Below, one piece after another: positions 1-12,600 of a DNA stretch of 64,000 nt. The DNA is from Gymnorhina tibicen. Lineage: Eukaryota; Chordata; Aves; Passeriformes; Artamidae. The stretch's first letter is position 1. Every line of letters starts with the position of its first letter. The stretch spans positions 159,086 to 223,085 of the forward strand of contig VXAZ01001738.1 of NCBI GenBank assembly GCA_013399875.1, written 5' to 3'. The notes under the pieces were generated by a model, which was given only the letters and a program-made list of their open reading frames with translations, searched no databases and had not been told where the DNA came from. The position numbers and the translations under genes are program-made.

Positions 1-1194
1 ATATGACAGTGTCTTGCCACTCCTGGGCCAGGGATAGATACCCACTTGCACTGGGGACACTGTCCCTGGCCCAGCTAGGTTTTCTCTCAAATCCATTTTA
101 CTCTCTGGAGGGAGCAGGCCTGGCCCATGCATGCAGTGGTGGCCACCCAGAATGATGGTGCTTGTGATCCCTCTGTGCAAGTCGTGGATCTCTTGTGCAT
201 CTGTAACATGCTGCTGAGGCTGAAAAGCATTGTGCCAAACCTTGGGGAAGAATTCCTAGGGCTGGCTCCGCTACCATGTACTGCATCATTCCCACCTCCA
301 GTGTCAGAAGCTCCACCAACTGCCAGGCCTTCTCTCTAGACAGTGGGGAGACAGAAACGCATCTCCAAGGACAGATTTGTCTCCTTTTAAGTTTAGTGTC
401 TTAGACAGAATGGAAATAATCACTGCTTGAAAATCATCGTCGTTTTCTCTGGAGGCCTAGGAAGCCTTTTCTGTGTCTTTGGTTTAGAGCCCATTTTGGA
501 GATTTCTCCAGCTGAGTCCACTGGTCCAGGATTAGAGTTCAGATCTTCAAAGGCACCTCAGAACATTTCTCCCCTCCCTCTGTTGATGCAAATGGATGTC
601 TAATGTCACAATCAGGTTACCTACAAAGGAAAAGCTACTGTCAGCTCATCATTTTGCCATGAAAAGTAAGGTCTGGTTTGGATTTAGAGTTTTAGCATGA
701 CTTTAACAATATGAACCTGGGCTAGTCCAGGCATGGTCAGACCCCTTCTCTGCCCTGTGGGCTTGTGGCTTTGAGCTCAGTGGACTCTGCTGGACTGCAC
801 CAGCACAGGAGACCATATGTGGCCATCACACTGTGTCATTTCCCATGATATATCTACTCCCATGTCTTCCTGCAGCCAGCACATTGGGGCTCCAAGGAAT
901 TGCTTATTGTGTTCAGTAAAAACTAGGACACATCCAACTCTTGGAGTCATATTCCTTAGAAATGGCTGTATCCTGCCTTTTCCCAGACTGGCAGAAAAAA
1001 GGTTCTCATCCAGGAAGCCTGGACTCAAATGGTGCCACTTAGCACCTTAAACATCCCTCTTGGAGAGATTCTAGCATGTCTGACAGACAGACATGTCCTT
1101 TGTGTTATCTAGCTATTCCCATGCGTAAAGCCCAAAGATACGGGAGCTCATGTGTATGTCTTAAACACCGATAGCTGGATGGCTAAGGAGCCAA

Positions 1195-1240
1195 CCAAGG
1201 ATTGTTGGTAATAGCAGCCAAGGATTGTTAGTAATAACAC
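1195..1240. repeat. Short tandem duplication, 2 x 23 bp
   Basis: Two adjacent 23-bp copies (1,195-1,217 and 1,218-1,240), both beginning CCAAGGATTGTT, match at 20 of 23 positions by hand count. Confidence 0.8.
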
Positions 1241-1623
1241 ACTGAGAAAGAATAGAGAATGTGGCTGGAGAAGGGCCCACATGGAGGTAGAGCAGCACTT
1301 TTCTGGGACAAACATCCTTGTCCTGGCTCCTGGAGATAACCACAACACAACACAGCACAAGCGTAGGAGTGAGGTCGAGAAGCAGGCATGGGCTGTAGGG
1401 GGATGTGGAAACCACCAAATACCCTGAAGCCTCCAACCCATTCCAGAAGGCTTTGGGAGACTGGACTGCACACAGTAACTAAATTACATAGAAAGGGAGA
1501 AATTTACCTCCAGTGCAGGGAAACTCATCTATAAAAAGGTACCCCCACAAAGCCCAGGCGTGTGTGCATCCCAGGACCCTACACACCCCCTCAGCTGCAT
1601 CAGTGATGGAGCCAGGATTGGTG

Positions 1624-1710
1624 ATCTCTCTTTCTCTCTTTCTCCCTTCCTTTCTCCCCCTCTTTAATACATCTCTCTCTCTTTCTCTCTTTCCTGTCAT
1701 CTCCCTCCTT
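1624..1710 (+). repeat. Polypyrimidine (CT)-rich tract
   Basis: About 87 bp composed almost only of C and T on the + strand, with CTCTCT and TTTC runs and a few interruptions. It is low-complexity DNA inside an intron and is the source of a spurious arginine/glutamate-rich minus-strand ORF. Confidence 0.85.
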
Positions 1711-3566
1711 TATCGTAAACCCACTGCTGGGTGCTTAATAGTAGGCCAGGAACTAACATACCAGTTTCCATGCAGAGTGTGTAATTTACTAACAGAACTT
1801 CGTAAGATTTTGTGGACCCTCTGACTTTCGACATTCCTTTTGTCCACAAGCATTTTACAAATCTTGGGTGCTCCCTTCCCCTGAAGGGTGAGAGGCCACA
1901 CCATGATGATTCTTTCCTGCAGCTTGGATTCTGATGTATTCCCTTCATGTGGGCATGTTTGAGACCAGATCCATGTTCCAAGGATACCATGTGAACTAGT
2001 CTATGATTTATGCCTAAATGTTCTCCTGGAGACTGTTTTTTTGGTATACAACTTACTCTTACCTTTTCAACTAGTCACTAAACTGCTACATCAGAGGAAA
2101 AATGCAGGAGTAACTGCATTAGAGGAAAGCAGAAGAAATTGCCCTTGTGCTTGAATGCAAGGTCTTGTAAGGACCATCCATTTTAAGTACTGTCAAAGTC
2201 TACTTGGTAGTGCAAAGGAGCAGGATTTTGATAAAATGTTATAACCCTACATATGTTATTTAACCAGTTTCCACCAAGATAGAGCCTAATTCAAAAATCA
2301 CATTTTATCTCCTAAGCACAGTGTATTAAAAAGAGCTAATGTGCACTGCAGGGAGAAGGCAGGCAGAAGAGTGGCTCAACAAGTGAGCCACTTTTTTACT
2401 GAGAGGGAAGACTGATGTTACCGTGCTTTGAAACTCAGTGACATTGCTTTGCATACAGGTGTCAGTGCCAAATGATGAGTTGCATTTTACAACAAATTGT
2501 GTACAAAATAAAAACTCCAGAAACTGAGAGAGACACAACATCAATTCACCAGTTTGGAATAGTGTTCTAGTATTTAATTTATGATGCCTTGTTCCATTTC
2601 TTACAAGTGATGGTTTATTCATATATTGGACCTAATGCTGAATGTTTACTTTGCAGCTCTACCTATGATATACTCAAATTTACATACACATATATGTATG
2701 TGCATGTTCAATTTAAGTTTGGGCTTCTAGGTGGGAATAAGAACATGTTTGAAAACCAGTTTTAATTTTCACTATGGTGCTACGTAGAGGGAATTCCAAC
2801 AGGTTTGCAGTTTGCTGTGAAACGGCTTCAGATATTTTTATCAGTGGTAGAACTGTCTGAGTTGGTAGTTTGTTTCTCTCTTAAGTTCTTTGATGTGCTG
2901 TACCATAGAGTTCAGTACATGTTATCTGCCAGTAGGCAGGAGCAGAATGTGTTTGGGGAGATTTGTTTTTCGGGGGGGAAATTTTAGTGACAGTGAAAGG
3001 TACTCTGCTGACAGATCTTTCCTGTCAGCCATGAAATAGGTCCCAAGAGGGACTGGAAATTGAGTTCTTCTACCCGTGTAGCCCTCATTCCTTCCAAGCT
3101 GGACTTTCACACAGACCTGGTCTCAAACTATTTAGTTTTAAGTTTGAGGTCGAGTGGTCCACTTGGAATTCATCTGAAACTGTAAATGTGTTTCATATAA
3201 CACCCCCAAGGAGTCATCACGTGAAAATTATTTGGGACTACTGCCAGCCCAGGCTAAATTTGAACTGGTGTCCCACCATCCACATTATATTCCCAGTATC
3301 ATCCATCATATTAGCCTGATGTTGAAATTTGGCATTTCCGGGGTACTTTTTTTTTACTTTTATTTTCCAGAGGCACTTTACTTTACATAGTAAATGTGCT
3401 TCCAAAGTTCTGTGTTTTGCCCCTGGGTTTCAGCATTTGAAACACCGGCATGTTCTCTGGTCCCTCTGAATGTGAAGGGGGTGGAGTCGCCTAATAGCCA
3501 CTCAGAAAAGAGGCTGCAGAACTTTCAGCTAAACCGTTGTGTTTTGTTTCTGTTCTTTCTTAACAG

Positions 3567-3666
3567 GATCCAACAGCTGCAGCTATTTCGGACAGAGATT
3601 GTGATACAAGAGAGGGAGAGACTGTAGCCATGAACTATAAGCCATCTCCACTTCAAGTGAAATTAG
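3567..3666 (+). CDS. FAM219A: FAM219A coding exon 2
   Basis: This 100-bp exon starts in phase 0 with GAT and encodes 33 residues, from DPTAAAISDRDCD to PSPLQVKL, plus the first base of a split Glu codon. The acceptor is TTAACAG and the donor is TTAG|GTGAGT. Human FAM219A has the same exon content with a few substitutions in the first dozen residues and identity from MNYKPSP onward. Exon number assumes one upstream coding exon, as in human. Confidence 0.93.
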
Positions 3667-6600
3667 GTGAGTCTTTGCTAATGGAGAGTGAAAAGGCTGA
3701 ATCCAAGGCCTGAAATATAGGATCATATGCAGATCTCCGAGCACGTGGCTGAGCATGCCAGCAAGGCCCAAGCTGCTCGCAGAGCAGTGATTCTGCTGCT
3801 GTGACTCAGCAAACTGACCTACAAACATGTAAAGCCCCTGTATCCATGGGCATGGTAAAGAAAGGAAGCTATGCCTTAAAAGCAAGGCATAGTTCTTTTA
3901 AACCTACAGATTTTTTATTAAGCTGAGATCAAGGCTTGGCCGGATAAAGAATGAAGATAATATGAAGGGACTGTAAAAGGAGAGGTGACAGAATAGTTGC
4001 AAACAAAAGGGAAAGGATCAGAGAGTTGAGACAGTACCATGAAAAGACAGAGCTGCATTACTGTGAGATAGCGGACTTTTAGGTCCGTAAAGGTTCTCAT
4101 GCAAATATTCATACTATTTCTGAGCAATATTTTTTAAGTTCTGGAAGCAGAATAATCGTGTTAGCACAAGACACTGCTTCCTTTCAAGGCTAATGCTTGC
4201 AAGAGCAATCTACACATGCCAGTCCTGCCTCCAAAACCTGAGCAGCTATATAGCCACACAGCTTCAAGAACCTGATGACAGACAAGCCAAAGGAACAGTG
4301 TGCTTTTTGCTAAAAAATGGGAATCTAAGCGTAGAAAAATTCCCAGTAGGAGCGGGAAGGAGTCCCCTGGCTGTCCTTCACATCAGAACCAGTGACATTG
4401 GGAGGATGCTGCTGAAGCTGATTGAGGGTGGTTATGCAAGTCATGAATACTCTAAAACCAGTGGCTGCTTTTCAGGAAAAGGCCGGGAGCAGCAGTGTGT
4501 GTTAATGACACACAATTCATAGTTTGGTAAAAGATTATTACTGCCAGCATGCCATATGCCACCAGGATCCTTTTTCACTGCCAAGAGAGTTCTTTAATGT
4601 TACTAGACAGATAATTACTACTGCAGTAGTTGTTTTGGATAATTTAACACCAGGAAACAGGTTAGAGAGCAATTGATGCTATTATTGGTAAGTCTGCGAT
4701 ATTCTTGCCTTTCTAGGCAATAAAAGTACCCTCTTGAGATTCACTAAAGTGACAGGAAATGATGCTTTTTTAGACTTGGCTTTGGTAAGTCATGAGAGCA
4801 TTCTAGGAGATCAGATCATTGAAAATAGGTTTGGTTTCAGGGTAAACAAGTTCCATTCATACAAATTAAGTGGAAAAGTAATTTGAGGTAGATCCTTAAC
4901 AAACTTCAGTATTATAAATAAAGCCAGTAGAATGAGAAACTGGGGAAGTCAAAACACATCAGGTAGTGTTGAAGGAGAAGTATCAAAAGAAAGGACATTG
5001 CTAATGGAGTTCTCCAACAGTCATTTTATGTATATGTTCATTAATGACTTTTACATAAAAAGCAGGAGTCAGCAAAGAAAATTTAGTAGATCGTATTTGG
5101 GAGGAATAAGTACAATAAAGACTCAGAAATGGCAAAGAGGAAAAAACAGTGAAAACTGGAATAACAGAAAAATAAGCCAGGAGAAACTCAATCCTCTGTA
5201 AGCTGGAATTTATCAACTGGAGATGACTACATTGGTTGGTAGGTTACTAATTATTGAAATGGACTAATACATGAAAATAGGCCACAGTCACACCTCTGCA
5301 GAACTTACGAGCTTTTTTCTGGGGATCAGATAGAAGAGAATGATTAGCCTTTCTGCCAGAACTTCTGCTTTTCCACACAGGAAAAATTCTATTTCATTTA
5401 GCCAGTGCTGAGTGGCATAAAGAGTCAAAGGGAGGTATTGAAGTATTTGAACAGTTTTTGTAGTAGATAGAGGCACACTGTTGCCAGGACCTCCTTTCCA
5501 GCTGGTGCTTCCGCCAAGTGAACTCAGTGCTGACCACAGTATCCTTATGAAGATAATAGTGGGTGAAACCTACCTGCTGAAGAGGAATTGTCCTGCAAGA
5601 CTGACAAGCATCTGCCTGCCTTGTTTCCAGAGAGAAGTCTGCTCCAACACCTCTCTGTGGAAACAGTATCCCTCTTTAATGAGGTGAGCACATACCTAGT
5701 GGCACTTGGATCACCTGTCTACTCTTAGCCATACCCAGATGAGCTCTAGGTTATCTGAGGCAAAATAAGACTAACAGTATTGTCTGTAGCCAGTGTAACA
5801 TGCCTTTAATCCACACCAGCTCCTGCTGCTCTTATTCTTAAAATCTGCCCAGCCTCTACAATTTTCTAGCAGCTTAATCATTGCATCTCCCAGCTCTGGC
5901 CCCCATTCCGCTGACTAGATTTTTTGTCCCTTCTGCATTAAACTTGTCAGGGTTTTTTTAAATCTCTTTAAGGCTAGAAAAAGTTAAGGTGGTACATAAA
6001 TGTTTAATAGCTTAACTGGCAGAGCCATTGTTGGGGATTGTAGCATCTAGGGGTTTAATGCTATTGCAGGTTTTCCACATGGATGATGGCATTTTTCACT
6101 GTTAAATCAGAATCAATTGTTCAAATGTCAAATGTTCTGATGGAAGGTTGATAAATGTCATTTTTCAGTTTGCAAAGATTCGTGTATAAATCTGTCGTAT
6201 GTGCTTGCTGGAAGCTTGGTTCAAGTGAGCTCAATTAAATACCAACCCAGCGTGAATACAACTTTTGCTTCCAGACACTGCAGTGATTGAAGTGTGACAG
6301 AAAGAGCGTGAAAACTGCACACAAATTTATCCTGCTGCTTGAATGGTCTTTTCCTTGGTTGTTTCTTCCCCTCTAAATAAACACATTTGGCTACATGTTT
6401 GCTTGAGGGGGGTCAGTTAGATACAGGAGAAACTTCACAGCTGTCTTATATTTCTAGTGACTTCCTAAAGGTTACACCTGCTTTGTAAGTGGAACAGTGC
6501 TTGATGCTAGGGCCATATCAAAAAAAGAACCTCACACCAAGGGGAAATAAGATCTCCCAGTTCACACAGTTCATAATTTTAACCCCTTATTGATATTGTA

Positions 6601-9600
6601 TACATATTAATTCTGAATTTGTTACTTTTCTAACACTCCCACTTTGTCTTTCTAGCAGGAGCTTCAAGGCTCAGCCATGCTTCTTTCTTTCTTTCAGATC
6701 ATTGATAAGGAGACTCCTGACAGCATGGGTTGGGGGCTGGGTGTACATTAGTGCTTAGGAGATGTCTCCAGCACATCCTTATTAGGAGCTATATCCAGAT
6801 GGAGCACATACCACAAGCCTTTTGAAAACAGAGGAGAGTTATGATAAGGAGAGAGAGAGAGGAACAGAATAATCCCCAAGTGTAAATCTCAAGGCACCAC
6901 ATCCACTGGAAGGCAACAGATCCTTCTAGCATTCCCAGGAGAAGAGATATTATTTTAATGAAGCTTATGCCATCTGCTTTTCTAGTTTGCATTTTTAATT
7001 TCCCTTCTCTGATCTGAAATCCCTACCCAGACAGTCTGTGTCTGTCTTACCTAACAGTCAATGACATTAGTTTGTGTTAAAATAGAATGGGCAATGTGGA
7101 AACTCCAGTGTGGTTGGAGTGCTACAAAACAAGCAACAGGTGGGATGAGGGATTGTGGCAGAGGCATCTTCATCAGCACATCCACCACAGTGAGAGCTTG
7201 GCTGTAAATGTTCTGCATGCCTGTCTGCAGATGAACATGTGGGAGAGAGGCAGAGATAACTCACAGCAGCCTTCAGCCCTCCAAGGTGCTTGTGGCCTTA
7301 GATGTAAGCACCTCCTCTCCTTGGACTAGACAGGGAATAAGGCACTGTTTTTGGAAGGTTCCTCAAAGAGGTCATAAAAGTATGTGAAAACTGAGTGTCT
7401 AAAGTAGAGAAACTGAGTCCCACCTCAAGGAAGTTACTGGAATGTTGCTCACTTAGACCAAGCAGAACTGATAGGGTTAAACAGCAGCAAAAACACCGCC
7501 ACAAGGACATAGAGAATGGTGTTCCTTGGTGTGTCTGACTTGGACAAAATGAATTTGTAACTGAGCCCCATCTTGGTGGAGATTGAAATGAACAGAGGAG
7601 ATAGTCCATCTGGGGACAGAGGCTGATGACATGTCTGTGTTGTTAGCTCCTGCCTTTCAGCCTGCTGCTGTGTGTTCATGGCAGATATTGAATTGCTGTG
7701 TGATCAGGGAGGAATAGTACCAGGAGTATCAGTCAGAACTACAAAGCCCTCAGGGTTCAGCTTAACAAAATTGGTGCATTTCTGGCTGAAACTTTACAGA
7801 AGGTCTCTGATCCCAGTAGACGACAGACTGCCCGATGTGGCTTCTGAAATTGATCTTTCAGTTGGTGTAGGTATTTAACTCTTTTTCCTGGGGTAGGGTG
7901 TGGGTTCAGAGCTTGTGTTAAAGCTCTCCACTGAAGAGCCACAAAGCACACAGCAGAGCAACCTATCCCAGTGCTGCTCAAAAGGATGCCGTGCTCAGAG
8001 ATCCCCTTCCAGGACTGCTCTTGCTGCAGGTCAAGATGCAGAACTGGGAAGTGCAGTCACAAACAGAGCAGACAGCAAGCGTCTCATGTAGGCTGAAAGG
8101 CTCTGTATCTGCCCCCATCTGTGGCTCCTTTTCTGCATCATCGCTTCCCGGTCTGCTCCAAAACTTGTGACTTCTGAAGCTGTTCATACAGAGAACAGAA
8201 TAATAAAGGGGAAGTTGAAGTATACCGGACAGATCAATGCCATTAGTGTATCATTTTGTCAGTATTTCAAGTACTGTACTATTCCCAGTTGCTCTTCTGT
8301 AACAAGGTGATTAATGCTAATTAAGTACAGCAGCTGTTGTTTCTGGGAAGACGCTCTGTAGGTAAATTAGGGAAACATTTTATAAAAAGGCGCTAGCTCC
8401 TAAGTTAGGTCCCCAGGTTCCAGCTCTGTTGACAAAACTACAGATTTTCATATCCGTAACTGTTTGCATGGCGACCTCAAGTAACATCATTACCTTAAGT
8501 GCGGAAAGCCATTTTGCTCCCCTGGGAGCATCCATTTCCTTGAACACAGTCTGTGCACTGCATGGGGGGAAGGGTGGGGTGGAAGCCAGATAGCAGGAAC
8601 AATACAGCACTGCTATTGATTTTCTTCATGAAGACAGAAGTGCAGCCCACCACTCGGAAGTCTCATGGAGCTTGGGAGGCATTTATTTAAACGTTTTTTT
8701 AATCTCTTATTACTCTTTCCATTCATAAGAGAAATGGTGTACACAGATTTATGGTAGCATCCTTCCTGTAGGATATTTCCAGGCTCTTTTTGGAGAGGAT
8801 GAGAGACTGAACAGCTGCATCACATTAAGGCTAGTAGGGCTGTCTGGAAACAGAGCTGCAAAGATGAGGGCAGAAAACCAGTTCTGACAGGCATATTATT
8901 GCAGATTAGTTCGAAGAGAAGTAGAGGGGCAGAAAGAAAGAGGTGCCTGAGACGGGCTTGGGTGAAGAGTAAAGCCATTTAGACAAACTGGAACAAAGCA
9001 ATCACTGGAGTTCAGCAGAGAGCTCCAGGCAGGAGGGAGTGTGTGAGGGGGTGAGACAGAGGGAAGGGAGGTTCCAGTCAGCAAATCTGAGCAGAGCACG
9101 AGCACATGAATATGGGAATGATGGTGGCATGAGGTTCACCAAATGACCTGGCTTTTTATGTCACTGCAATTTTGCTTGATTTGTTATGCCACTGCACCAG
9201 GGCTTCAGTGGCTTCTCCCAGCCCTCCACAGTGGTATGTGCCCCTTTCCCATGACACATTCCTGGGTACCAACACACCTCACAGGCCAACACTCACACCC
9301 ACTCACATCTTGTGCTGCACACACCACTCTTGGCTAATACTCCTTCAGGCAAAAAGTCGTGAAGAAGGAAGCCATAAGGTAACTGGAAAATTTTGGGGTG
9401 TTACCTGGCCACCCTTTAGCCACTCCATATTTTTACGGTACCTACAATGTGATAGTCTAGGAAGGAGAAGTAATCCTGAAGATCTGCTTCTGCACAAATT
9501 ATTTTATGTTGTATTGAGAATGGGCCAAAGCATCTGGAGTCTAAGTGGGGGTTTCATGCCTGAAGGAGAAGCCCAGAGCTGCAAATTACAGGTTCTCTTC

Positions 9601-12600
9601 TTTGTCTGACCCACCGTAGTCAGTCACCTCAAATATGCAAAGCAGCTTAGAAGGTTGTGAGGAAAAACAAATTGAGCAAATTATTGAGATTCTCTGATAG
9701 AAAAGAGAAAAAGTTCGGTAATTGAAGTAGTGGTGACAGTAAAAAGTACCTGGTCTAGCAAAGCCTAACCCCAGCAGGCAGCACTACACAGTGGTCTGTT
9801 CAGAGGTCTCGTTACGCAAGTACGTGTTACTCTCATCACCGTTTTCTGTGAAGTATGTAGAGAACTGGTTTAAAAGAAAGAGGTCCCCAAATGTGATTTA
9901 AAGCTTGTTCCTGAGATTAAAAAGATTAACAGCAGCTGAGATGATAAGCCTGCCTGCTCAGATGTTGGTATCTTTAAAAAAATCGACACAGAAGAGGGCA
10001 GTAGTACTGTTTTCTGGCTTCTCAAAGCCCTGTGTCCTTAAATGTAGGTTCCACCAGTGTAACATTTCCCCAATTCTGAATTACCCAGGTGTTACTATTT
10101 CTGTAGTTCCTTCTGATGTCTCCAAAGGTAGATGAGTTTCTGCCTAGCACTTGAAGGAAGCAAGTGCAGCCCAGTATAATTAATGTAAATTGGCTCCAGA
10201 ACAGACCACAGCATCTGCAGACAGTGTTGGGTGATGCATTTATTTAATGTGTTTGATTTATTAATGATGAGCCTTAAACTGTACTTGATGGTTAATTGAA
10301 TTTGTTCTGATTTTCAAGTGATGTAGGCTCCCACTTTGTCTTCTCTGTGCTGCACACTCAGCTCTTAACAGGGAAAGGTTACTGTCTGCTTATTGAATGT
10401 GGGGACTAAAATGCTCCATCAGCAGATCAAGCTCTATTAAATAGAAATAACGTATACTTCTCAAAGGGAAGGAGCATGTCCTGGTATAGTAAGTTCACTG
10501 CAATTCTTGGTTTTTAGCTGCTATCCTTATGCACAGAGGATGTGTTCATAGCAACCTGAAAACTTCATGTTGCTTCTATGAAATACTAGAGGATCCTTTG
10601 GAGACTCAGAACTCAGAAAAACACAGAAACCTTGGTGTGCCACAGCAGGAGAGAAGAATAGATGGGGATGTCGTCCATATTATTTGTCCTGTCAGTAGTA
10701 GAGTCCTTTTTAGGTGAGGGTACCATGGTGGTCCTGGATGCAGACCTCACCTGAGCATGAACAGAGGTACACCCAAGGAACCCTTTTTCTGTGACCCCAG
10801 TCCTTGTTCCAGGCAGAGCAGACTGTTACATCCAGCTGTGCACAGCAGAACCACCTTTTTCCAGACCCAGCCAGTGGTGCAGCCAAAGCACCACCTGCAA
10901 GGCCCAGCTCTAATGTGGCAGGCAGGGACATGTGCCACAAGAAATGTTTGTTGCGGCAGCAGCAAACTAAGTACAGTTTTTTGCCCGGTCAGCCACAGTC
11001 ACATTTCATCAAGTCCATCAGTTTTGGTCCGGAGTTCTAGGGAGGAGCAATTCCCAAAAGCAGGAGGCAGCACAGAAGCAACCACTCTGTAGTTCTTCGT
11101 GGAGGGAGGGCTCACTGAAGCAGGACATGGAGCAGTATGGGCCTGTGCTGGGCACACGTTTTCCAGGTTAGCATACTGGTGGAAGGAACTTAACAGCTTC
11201 AGCTGTTGTCAGCATCTCAGCCTCTTACACCAACCAACAGCACTGCTTTATGGAGAAGCTTTAGGAATGGGAATTAAGCTGCAGTGAGGATAGTGGGACT
11301 AGCTGTGCAAAAAGGCCTCTGAACCTTCAGAGTCCTGACTGGGACTAAGAGGGAGTTTTGCCTGTACCCTGACACTTCACTCCTGTCAGGAACAAGGCAG
11401 TGACCTCTCCAGGAAAGACCACAACCTTTCTGCTCTGCCACGTGTAGAAAATCTTCTGGCACCTCTCTGTTTCTTTCAAACCTCAGACTTTTGGCACAGT
11501 TCTTTCCTTGTTCCTCTTGGCAGTCATTCTCTATAAAACAGGACACACTGAAGGAAAATAAAGTTGTTTTTACAGATGCCATATATTTACCAAGATAAAA
11601 TTTTATTTAAGAAAAAGATCACAGCAGTAATTGGACAGTCTGATCCCATTTCTCCAGTTGTTAAACACAAGTATCATTCAAAAAGCGTTAAGTGCTGCCT
11701 GCATCATGGCTGAATAGCTTGTGCTGAGGGTATGCTTTTCTGCATCACTCATGGAAATGAGACTTTGCAGCCTGGTACTGTGCAAAATAGCTGTGGTCTC
11801 CTTTTTGAAACATCTTCCAGAAGGAAAACAGGAATTGTTGATCAAATTTTAAAATGTTTGAGCATTGTCCAAACCCTTTTCTAAACTGACATATAGGAAA
11901 ACATGCCCCATAGACAATATTTGTGTCCTTTCTCCAGGTCCAGTTACAAGGGGAAAGGAGGGGTAACATATACATTCTTGGGAGATAGATCCAAGTCTTT
12001 ATCAAAGAATCATCTCCAGCCTGTGTAATCATTGTGATCTGTTTGTCTGCCTCCTACTAGTAGTAGACTCCTGTTCCCTCCATGCTGCTTTGCAAACTGT
12101 TCCTCTCCCAGGCTTCCTCCCACTTTCTGTATCAGTGAAATCATCCATCCTCACTTTCAGAGACTGCACAGCTGAGCAACTGCTCTTAGTGACTCCTGCC
12201 TTCCTTCTTTCACCTGAACTCTGCCCAAATATTTTTTTCCCTTAATTCTCTGCCTTTTTTATCCCACTTGCTGCTTACCTGAAGAGCTTGAATTGATTCA
12301 GCCTAAGCCTTTGTGAATGTTCCAACCCTTTGTCTCATAAAGTAACGCTGTTTATAGCACAAAATAAATCCTCTATGGGGCTTTAAGGTAATTCTACTGT
12401 AAACCCAAAACCATCTCGTTTTTTGCTATAACTTGGATTTTTTTTCTGCCTTCTGCTCTAAATGGAAGGCAATCCCCACTTTTTCCTAACAACCCACATA
12501 TTCTCTTTTTTTGATCACTGCTGTGAAATTGGTACAATCAAGTCAGCAGGTGTTAATGCGTTCTGGAGGAATGATGCAGTTCTGTCTAGCTCACTAGTCT

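Larger units (their letters stand above)
1..3566 (+). other. FAM219A: FAM219A first coding intron, 3' part
   Basis: This is the non-coding sequence before the first FAM219A coding exon visible here. It ends in a good acceptor, a pyrimidine-rich tract followed by TTAACAG at 3,560-3,566. The missing first coding exon should encode about 20 residues, and I found no matching ATG exon in this stretch, so it lies upstream. The stretch holds a 23-bp tandem duplication (1,195-1,240) and a CT-rich tract (1,624-1,710). I see no other gene. Confidence 0.7.

Noticed and set aside
1479..1700. Arg/Glu-rich minus-strand ORF
   Set aside because: Produced by translating the CT-rich tract on the opposite strand.
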